Of a stretch of 49,365 nucleotides of DNA, positions 42,985 through 49,365 are shown piece after piece. This DNA comes from Pluralibacter gergoviae ATCC 33028 = NBRC 105706. Its GTDB lineage: Bacteria; Pseudomonadota; Gammaproteobacteria; Enterobacterales; Enterobacteriaceae. Positions within the stretch are counted from its first letter, which is position 1. Each line of letters opens with the position of its first letter. Both the position numbers and the translations under genes were made by a program. The stretch spans positions 1-49,365 of the forward strand of contig NZ_BCZS01000030.1 of NCBI RefSeq assembly GCF_001598855.1. Direction: 5' to 3'. A model generated the notes under the pieces. The model was given only the letters and a program-made list of their open reading frames with translations, did not search any database and had not been told where the DNA came from.

Positions 42985-43544
42985 TAAAAAATTTGTGGGG
43001 CAATCGCGCTAAGCGTCGCGAGCAGCGGCCCGGCAATATCTGATGGAAGCATTGCTGTTTTGGCTGAAATGGACTCCAGCAGCTCCTTAACCTGAACAGC
43101 TATTGGCAAACCCAGCAGAACGGCCTGATGTGCTTCAACGTCCTCTTTCATTGAGGAGGCCACCAGCTCAGGGCTGGTCTTTTCGTCCCGGCGCCAGCCG
43201 TAGCGCTTGGCGATCGCCAGGGGCATCGCGGTGATAATCGCTTCAGACAACTGCATCACGTAGCCGGTGTACTTCTCTGAGCCGCCCTCATTTCGAAGGT
43301 AGCGGAAGAGATTCTGTTTATTGACGGTTATGCCGCGGCCGCCAACGGCAAGCCAGCTCTCAGCCACCAGCCGGGCGATGTCATCTTGCTGCGTTTTTCC
43401 TGGCAGAGTGCCCTCCCAGTCACGAACCGCGTCGAGCAGACGGCGGCATTTCATGCTATTCCGGCGCCGAGGTTGAAACTGATTTTGCGGTTTCAGTGCA
43501 ACCCCGCTGCGCTGGTTATTATGTTCACATGTCAGCGATTGCAT
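42984..43544 (-). CDS. YdaT-like protein in the CII position
   Basis: 186 aa if started at 43544, or 156 aa from MKCRRLL at 43454. The pattern (RLLDAVRDWEG...QQDDIARLVAESW...NLFRYLR...AIITAMPLAIAKRYG) fits the YdaT family. In cryptic prophages YdaS and YdaT were called toxin genes, but they occupy and perform the roles of Cro and CII. It lies directly after the YdaS-like gene, overlapping it by 13 bp, and before O. Likely a lysogeny-promoting activator, by position. Confidence 0.75.
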   Translation of the reverse strand: MQSLTCEHNNQRSGVALKPQNQFQPRRRNSMKCRRLLDAVRDWEGTLPGKTQQDDIARLVAESWLAVGGRGITVNKQNLFRYLRNEGGSEKYTGYVMQLSEAIITAMPLAIAKRYGWRRDEKTSPELVASSMKEDVEAHQAVLLGLPIAVQVKELLESISAKTAMLPSDIAGPLLATLSAIAPQIF

Positions 43545-43771
43545 GGCTTGGTCTCCACAGGAAGTCCGTCAGTTGGGTTCGGGTATAGATCGGGGCGGAG
43601 TTCATGAGGTGTCACACCAGTTGCTTTAAAAACTGGCAATACCCGTGAAGCAGGGACCATCCCGTTGCACTTCTTTTTCCACTGGCTGATTGCCATGCCA
43701 CTGACGCCAATTGCAGTTGCTAGTTTGTTGGCGGAGCCAGCTGCTTTAATCGCGCTATCAAGAGCTGTCAT
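43532..43771 (-). CDS. cro: YdaS-like Cro repressor
   Basis: 79 aa with a HTH (NKLATAIGVSGMAISQWKKK, about 14-33) of the YdaS/Cro type and a good ribosome site (GAGGAGAA). It is divergent from the repressor gene across about 100 bp of operator DNA, and heads the early-right operon. Confidence 0.88.
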   Translation of the reverse strand: MTALDSAIKAAGSANKLATAIGVSGMAISQWKKKCNGMVPASRVLPVFKATGVTPHELRPDLYPNPTDGLPVETKPCNR

Positions 43772-43784
43772 GCGTTGTTCTCCT

Positions 43785-43868
43785 CGTTTTGATGATGTAA
43801 ATAAAGCATAACTTTACATTGAATGCAAATTTTTAATTTATTGGAAGAGTAAACCAAACGTTTACAAT
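43785..43868. promoter_or_regulatory. Operator/promoter region between cro and cI
   Basis: Two dyads are seen: GTAAAC-CAAAC-GTTTAC (43849-43865) and ATGTAAA...TTTACAT (about 43794-43818). For cI, TTGGAA (43841-43846) and TACAAT (43863-43868) are 16 bp apart, and the first dyad covers the -10 region, implying autoregulation. For cro, a minus-strand TTGCAT followed at 17 bp by TTTATT is the best match. Repressor and Cro should compete here. Confidence 0.7.
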
Positions 43869-43874
43869 GTGCCC

Positions 43875-44264
43875 ATGAAACAAAAAAATGAACGTAGCGA
43901 ACAGCTGGTATCTCGTCTTGAGGAACTGACAAAACGCGGCATCAGCAAAGCAGATATGGCTAGGTTTGCAGGGGTTACCCCGCAAGCGGTCAACGGCTGG
44001 TTCAAAAACGGTGCGATCAGCAAAAAATCAGCAATATCGATTGCTGAGGCTGCTGGGGTGTCGGTTACCTGGTTGCTAGGTGAAGAGGTTTCTGAAAGCG
44101 CAGGGCTCAAGCCCAATGAAGCAAAGATGCTGCAACTCTTCAGGCAGCTGCCCGAGTCTGAACAAGAGAAAATGGTCGATCTGTTCCAGATGAGACTAAA
44201 AGAACTTGATGATTATGTTGAAAAATATCTGCGTGGTAGATTCAAAAGTGCTGAAGACGTTTAA
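43875..44264 (+). CDS. cI: Short CI-type prophage repressor (no S24 domain)
   Basis: 129 aa. Residues about 8-65 are an XRE HTH (GISKADMARFAGVTPQAVNGWFKNG then SVTWLLGE). The C-terminal 60 residues are helical, probably for dimerisation. There is no LexA/S24 cleavage domain, so RecA cannot trigger self-cleavage. ATG at 43875 falls 6 bases after the -10 hexamer with no ribosome site, suggesting a leaderless mRNA as for lambda cI from pRM. Confidence 0.9.
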   Translation: MKQKNERSEQLVSRLEELTKRGISKADMARFAGVTPQAVNGWFKNGAISKKSAISIAEAAGVSVTWLLGEEVSESAGLKPNEAKMLQLFRQLPESEQEKMVDLFQMRLKELDDYVEKYLRGRFKSAEDV

Positions 44265-44287
44265 CAGCTTTTGAGCTATCTGCAATC

Positions 44288-44310
44288 AACCGGCGAAAGC
44301 CGGTTTTTTT
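44288..44310 (+). terminator. Terminator after the repressor gene
   Basis: AACCGGC-GAAA-GCCGGTT with a seven-T tract, about 23 bases after the stop. Confidence 0.88.
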
Positions 44311-44380
44311 ATGTCCAAAATTCCCCTTCAGTAAATACCCACCCCATAAAGTAAAAATTTATCTCATATTAAATTTATAA

Positions 44381-44410
44381 TTGACAAAAATTATAAAGTG
44401 ATGCTTTAAT
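44381..44410 (+). promoter_or_regulatory. Probable pL-type promoter
   Basis: Perfect TTGACA (44381-44386), 18-bp spacer, TTTAAT (44405-44410), read rightward into the exonuclease/integrase operon. The spacer contains AAAGTGATGCTTT, a small dyad that may be an operator. In 44411-44594 I see no convincing gene. Confidence 0.75.
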
Positions 44411-44594
44411 CAGTTCACACCAAGTCATCAAGGCAGGAAGCCCACGCAGTAGCTGCCGGCGGCATACGAAGCACCGGATGAGATGGCAATGACAATGCGC
44501 AGCAGGTTTCAACGTTCCGCTGGCCGGCGACAAGGCTCAAACACAGGAAATCGCTATGAGAATAGAAGTGTCCAGAATTGGGAAAATTTACTTT

Positions 44595-44909
44595 TTACTC
44601 GTCTCCCCAATCAAACTCTCTGTCGCGCAGGATTTGGAGGCCCGATTCGGCGACCGCGTAGTCATTGCAGCTTTTGGTACTGACATCTCGTGCCTCGATT
44701 TCGCACCAGGAGATGAACTCGTAAGTGCTGGCTATCACCTTCACAACCTGGATACCGCTGTTTTCGTAGCGCTCCACCATGCTATCGGCGCGGATACGCC
44801 AGTCGTGATATTCAAAGGGTAAGACATAAGCATCCGAAAGGATTTTTTGGAATTCGTCATAGTGTTCGGGATTTTTATACCAGAAAACAGGCAACGAGTT
44901 AGTCCGCAT
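44595..44909 (-). CDS. Conserved small protein, antisense to the pL operon
   Basis: 104 aa from MRTNSLPVFWYKN, with GGAGGGTAAA before the ATG. The layout (YDEFQKILSDAYVLPFEYHDW...VVKVIASTYEFISWC) resembles a small family of conserved enterobacterial proteins of unknown function, and codon choice is normal. It runs leftward, against the pL transcript, and ends where pL leader begins. A plus-strand frame over the same DNA is judged a shadow. Function unknown. Confidence 0.6.
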   Translation of the reverse strand: MRTNSLPVFWYKNPEHYDEFQKILSDAYVLPFEYHDWRIRADSMVERYENSGIQVVKVIASTYEFISWCEIEARDVSTKSCNDYAVAESGLQILRDREFDWGDE

Positions 44910-45047
44910 TTTACCCTCCATGGGGGTTATTCAAATGGAGTTCCCTACGGCTAGGTGGGGTTCGTGCGCCGGACACGGGTAAGAATCCGGCAACGCAATG
45001 TTATCACAGATTTATTTTTATCCATTAACGTGGAAACGGGAGTTCTT

Positions 45048-45188
45048 ATGCCAGATTTTGCACGCAAACCTGCGAGACTTCAGGCGGTGCGTCTGCCCTT
45101 ATTTTGGGCCGTCATTCGCTGCATCTGCTACTTCCTCGCCCAGAAAGGCGATCCGGCTGCCGACCAACAGCCAGCAGTTCATCAGTAA
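45048..45188 (+). CDS. Small protein of the pL operon (46 aa)
   Basis: 46 aa from ATG 45048 with GGGAG before it. A basic N-terminus (ARKPARLQAVR) is followed by a short hydrophobic segment (LPLFWAVIRCICYFLA), so it may associate with the membrane. Similar small genes occur early in pL operons of lambdoid phages. Function unknown. Confidence 0.6.
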   Translation: MPDFARKPARLQAVRLPLFWAVIRCICYFLAQKGDPAADQQPAVHQ

Positions 45189-45207
45189 TCGAGTTTTGAA
45201 TAATGGC
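45188..45207 (+). repeat. Boundary repeat copy 3 (partial)
   Basis: ATCGAGTTTTGAATAATGGC resembles the repeat at 42961 and ends in an ATG that could open a 20-aa frame (45203-45265). It begins inside the stop of the previous gene. Confidence 0.6.
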
Positions 45208-45316
45208 TGTTGCCAGCCCCATGCCCGGTGCACAGAGCATGATGATGGTAATACCGCCATCGTAACCAAACAGGAGACGAAGACCTGTTCTGGTTAAATT
45301 GGAAAAATGTTCTTTT

Positions 45317-45340
45317 GCCCGTCAAGCGGCGGGCCTTTTT
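45317..45340 (+). terminator. Terminator-like hairpin in the pL operon
   Basis: GCCCG...CGGGC with an 8-base loop followed by CTTTTT, just before the ribosome site of the gene at 45353. May attenuate the exonuclease/integrase operon. Confidence 0.6.
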
Positions 45341-45352
45341 CCGGAGGTTTAT

Positions 45353-45685
45353 ATGTCAGCAAATGAACTGGCATTGCGATTCAGTAGCGCGCCAGCAGAG
45401 CAACTGATTGGCGTTCTCCCGGTGCTGGAGGTCAAAGAGGCACTGCGTGAAGAAGTCGAGGACGATGTGCTGAATGAAGTGTGGCAGGAGCATCAGTTCG
45501 AGATGGATGCTGTTGAAGAGCAGGCGGACGAAGCGAACCGACTTGCCAGCAAATTTGAACTTGCTGCAGAAGCATTTGGGACTGCTATCAAGCAGGCGGT
45601 ACAGCTACTTCCTAACTGCGAAGTTAAAACCATCTTAACCGACACATTAGAGGATCATCCAGGCTACGGGCGCGACCCTCAATAA
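45353..45685 (+). CDS. Acidic early protein, unknown
   Basis: 110 aa from MSANELALRF, after a clear GGAGG. It is strongly acidic and helical (VKEALREEVEDDVLNEVWQEHQFEM). No family recognised. Located between the pL promoter and the exonuclease gene. Confidence 0.65.
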   Translation: MSANELALRFSSAPAEQLIGVLPVLEVKEALREEVEDDVLNEVWQEHQFEMDAVEEQADEANRLASKFELAAEAFGTAIKQAVQLLPNCEVKTILTDTLEDHPGYGRDPQ

Positions 45686-45688
45686 CGC

Positions 45689-45712
45689 AAAAACCCGCCG
45701 AAGCGGGTTTGT
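45689..45712. terminator. Hairpin between early genes
   Basis: AAACCCGC and GCGGGTTT surround a short loop. Only three T follow on the plus strand but five on the minus strand, so it may act on leftward transcripts or weakly on both. Confidence 0.5.
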
Positions 45713-45742
45713 ACGCCGGTCAGCCGACCAAAGCTTTCCGGA

Positions 45743-45765
45743 ATCGAGTTTTGAACAATGACCAC
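45743..45765 (+). repeat. Boundary repeat copy 4
   Basis: Matches the 42961 repeat (opposite strand) except for one base; its ATG opens a 30-codon frame that overlaps the start of the exonuclease gene. Confidence 0.7.
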
Positions 45766-45824
45766 TACCCAAGGGGAGCTATCAAAGTCCCGGGTATCTT
45801 ACAACCTAAAGGAACCCGAACGCA

Positions 45825-47888
<2,064 letters not shown>

Positions 47889-47957
47889 TTTTCCAATTTC
47901 AGCATTCTACCCACCAGCCAGTTATCTTTAACTGGCTGGCTATCGGAGGTGATAGCC

Positions 47958-48191
47958 ATGTACGAACTCACACTGTCACCTGCGGAAATTGCAGAAGTAA
48001 CAGGTTATCGACGCTATACCGAGCAGCAGCGCCAACTGCGCTGCCATGGCATCCCGTTTACTACTGACGGTAGAAACAGGCCAATAGTGTTACGAAAAAA
48101 CCTGGCACCGAATATCTCTGAATTACCAAAGGTTGATGAATATGTTGCAACAGAACCTGACTTCGACGCCATTTATGGGACGACCACGTAA
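47958..48191 (+). CDS. DUF4224 protein (possible excisionase role)
   Basis: 77 aa from ATG 47958, with GGAGGTG upstream. The N-terminus (MYELTLSPAEIAEVTGYRR) is a short HTH-like unit typical of DUF4224. These genes sit next to phage integrases where an excisionase is expected, and no other xis is present. It overlaps the integrase start by 17 bp. Confidence 0.8.
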   Translation: MYELTLSPAEIAEVTGYRRYTEQQRQLRCHGIPFTTDGRNRPIVLRKNLAPNISELPKVDEYVATEPDFDAIYGTTT

Positions 48192-49203
48192 AAATCCGAA
48201 GGATGCTCAACTGCCGCCTCGGGTAACAAAAAACAAATACAGCTATGTTTGGAAGCCAAAGGGAACTAAAAAAAGCATTACACTGGGAAAAATACGTGAA
48301 ACCAGCATGTCGAAACTTTGGGCTAATTATGAGAAAGAAAAATCAAAACATCATGACGTAATGACTTTCTCAAAATTGTGGGGAATGTTTCTCGACAGCC
48401 CAACGTTTACCGAACTGGCTGCTCGAACTCAAAAAGATTACGGCCAGCATCAGAAAAAACTACTCGCAGTATTTGGAAAAATGAGGGCTGATGAAATTAA
48501 GATTGAGCAGGTCAGAATTTTTATGGACAAGCGGGGGTTAGCCAGTAAGAACCAGGCCAATCAAGAAGTCTCAAGTATGTCGCGTGTTTTTGGTTGGGGA
48601 TTTGAAAGAGGCTATGTGAAGGGGAATCCATGCCGGGGAATCAGGAAATTTACGCTTGTGGATAGAGACGTGTATATACCGGATGAAGACTACCTGGCTA
48701 TTTATGAAAACGCCAGGCCGGAAGTACAGGTAGCTATGGAGATATCGTATCTGTGCGCAGCGCGAGAGGGGGATGTATTTGACCTAAAAGTTACCGACTT
48801 GCGCCACGACGGTATTTTCATTGAACAAAATAAAACTGGTAAAAAGCAAATAAAGAAATGGACACCGCGTCTACAGGCTGCTATCGCGCTGGCCAGTAAA
48901 CATTTTGCCAATAAATCTGCCAAGGGTTTTATTGTACCCTCCCCCAGCGGCGGGAAGATGAACAGGAAAACGTTTAACACTTGGTGGAATAATGCAAAAA
49001 AAGAGGCAGGAGTAAAACTGGGAAGAAAAATACCGGGAACTTTTCACGACATCAAGGCGAAAGCGATTTCGGATTACGCAGGGAGCAGCAAAGAGAAACA
49101 GATGTTCAGTGGACACAAAACAGAAAGCCAGGTTGCTACATACGATCGCAAGGTCAAAATTTCACCAACGCTGGATAAGCCGATCATGGGGAAAGACGAC
49201 TGA
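48175..49203 (+). CDS. int: Tyrosine integrase
   Basis: 342 aa from MGRPRKNP (ATG 48175); the longer frame starts inside the DUF4224 gene. An N-terminal arm-binding part, a core-binding domain (about 63-150) and a catalytic domain are seen. Catalytic residues: Arg197, Lys near 222, His291, Lys294 in the position often Arg, His314 and nucleophile Tyr323. It integrates the phage into the adjacent tRNA-Ser gene. Confidence 0.95.
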   Translation: MGRPRKNPKDAQLPPRVTKNKYSYVWKPKGTKKSITLGKIRETSMSKLWANYEKEKSKHHDVMTFSKLWGMFLDSPTFTELAARTQKDYGQHQKKLLAVFGKMRADEIKIEQVRIFMDKRGLASKNQANQEVSSMSRVFGWGFERGYVKGNPCRGIRKFTLVDRDVYIPDEDYLAIYENARPEVQVAMEISYLCAAREGDVFDLKVTDLRHDGIFIEQNKTGKKQIKKWTPRLQAAIALASKHFANKSAKGFIVPSPSGGKMNRKTFNTWWNNAKKEAGVKLGRKIPGTFHDIKAKAISDYAGSSKEKQMFSGHKTESQVATYDRKVKISPTLDKPIMGKDD

Positions 49204-49222
49204 ACCACCGGTCAGAACGCAA

Positions 49223-49258
49223 AATATACCAAGCGAATATACCAACACTATACCAACA
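49223..49258 (+). repeat. Integrase arm-type sites, right end
   Basis: Three near-direct repeats of (A/C)TATACCAA at 49223, 49236 and 49248, spaced 12-13 bp, between int and the tRNA. The middle one is exactly shared with 101-112 at the left end. Confidence 0.6.
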
Positions 49259-49270
49259 GCTCAAAGCAAA

Positions 49271-49296
49271 AAGGGGCTACCTTTCGGTAACCCCTT
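49271..49296. terminator. Bidirectional terminator between int and tRNA-Ser
   Basis: GGGG...CCCC stem with an inner CTACC/GGTAA pairing; T-rich on the plus side and TTTTT on the minus side. It can end both int and the leftward tRNA transcript. Confidence 0.75.
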
Positions 49297-49304
49297 ATTT
49301 TATA

Positions 49305-49365
49305 TGGCGGAAGCGCAGAGATTCGAACTCTGGGAGGGTTTCCCCTCGCCGGTTTTCAAGACCGG
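49305..49365 (-). tRNA. serT: tRNA-Ser(UGA), 3' part, cut by the window end
   Basis: Minus strand: CCA at 49307-49305, acceptor strand, T arm with GTTCGAATC, a long variable arm (GAGGGG-AAA-CCCTCC) and anticodon TGA in the loop CTTGAAA. The 5' half lies outside. The 3' end faces int, the usual layout of a tRNA attachment site, so this stretch is also the probable attR core. Identity as serT is by analogy with E. coli. Confidence 0.9.

Noticed and set aside
42984..43771. YdaS/YdaT as a toxin-antitoxin pair
   Set aside because: Position between repressor and O, divergent operators and family knowledge favour Cro- and CII-like roles; toxicity would be a by-product of overexpression.
44483..44683. 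Plus-strand frame of 66 codons in the pL leader
   Set aside because: Arg/Ser-rich composition and overlap with two other frames suggest a chance frame.
44556..44822. Plus-strand frame of 88 codons after pL with an AGGAAA ribosome site
   Set aside because: It is almost wholly antisense to the better-supported gene at 44595-44909, uses several rare codons, and resembles nothing I know. It could still be the real gene if the minus-strand frame is not conserved.

Overview
The window is one essentially complete lambda-like (siphovirus) prophage of an enterobacterium, probably Klebsiella, Enterobacter or a close relative. The structural genes match phage lambda gene for gene and in order. cosN and cosQ are recognisable lambda-type sites, and the integrase gene abuts the 3' end of a tRNA-Ser(UGA) gene that runs off the right edge. 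The host genus is inferred from overall protein similarity only. The two window ends share a 12-bp motif that looks like an integrase arm site. The window therefore probably corresponds to one prophage unit of about 49.4 kb, trimmed at its attachment core.

Layout, left to right. 1-1260: left prophage end, with a BRO-N antirepressor-like gene, the 3' half of a tRNA-Pro(GGG) gene and helically phased direct repeats (a possible fossil attachment site). 1262-3659: SOS-controlled umuDC on the minus strand, then a plus-strand accessory cassette with its own consensus promoter (a 57-aa membrane protein and a HTH-like protein). 3654-30007: the late operon on the minus strand, read from cos leftward as Nu1, A, W, B, C/Nu3, D, E, FI, FII, Z, U, V, G/GT, H, M, L, K, I, J and an S74 tail fibre. 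J is very long (about 2,880 aa) because coiled-coil and beta-sandwich-like modules are repeated in it. A plus-strand retropepsin-like aspartic protease gene and a small late gene sit between I and J. 30008-30260: cos. 30260-33117: right-end genes and the lysis cassette (two holin-type proteins, GH19 endolysin, overlapping spanins). 33118-33430: a late control region with a probable pR' promoter followed by two terminators and a large hairpin. 33431-42934: the minus-strand early-right operon: DUF1133 protein in the Q position, DUF968, RusA, DinI-like (LexA box), an orphan cytosine methyltransferase with a repeat-rich recognition region, Ea22-like, ASCH, two winged-helix-type proteins, and P and O replication genes. 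42984-44264: immunity region of YdaT-like (CII position), YdaS-like (Cro position) and a short CI-type repressor with no autoproteolytic domain, apparently made from a leaderless mRNA. 44380-49203: the plus-strand pL operon with small genes, a RecE-N/DEDDh exonuclease hybrid, a DUF4224 protein and the integrase.

How it works together. The repressor keeps pR and pL silent and probably regulates its own promoter. On induction the early operons supply O/P replication, the exonuclease and the DUF1133 protein, which is expected to act as the antiterminator letting pR' transcripts pass two terminators into lysis, cos, head and tail genes. DNA damage should separately switch on umuDC and dinI through near-perfect LexA boxes. 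Because the repressor cannot cleave itself, induction must involve another factor; the antirepressor-like protein at the left end is a candidate. Accessory genes most worth attention are the retropepsin-like gene, the promoter-driven membrane protein, the exonuclease hybrid and the modular J.
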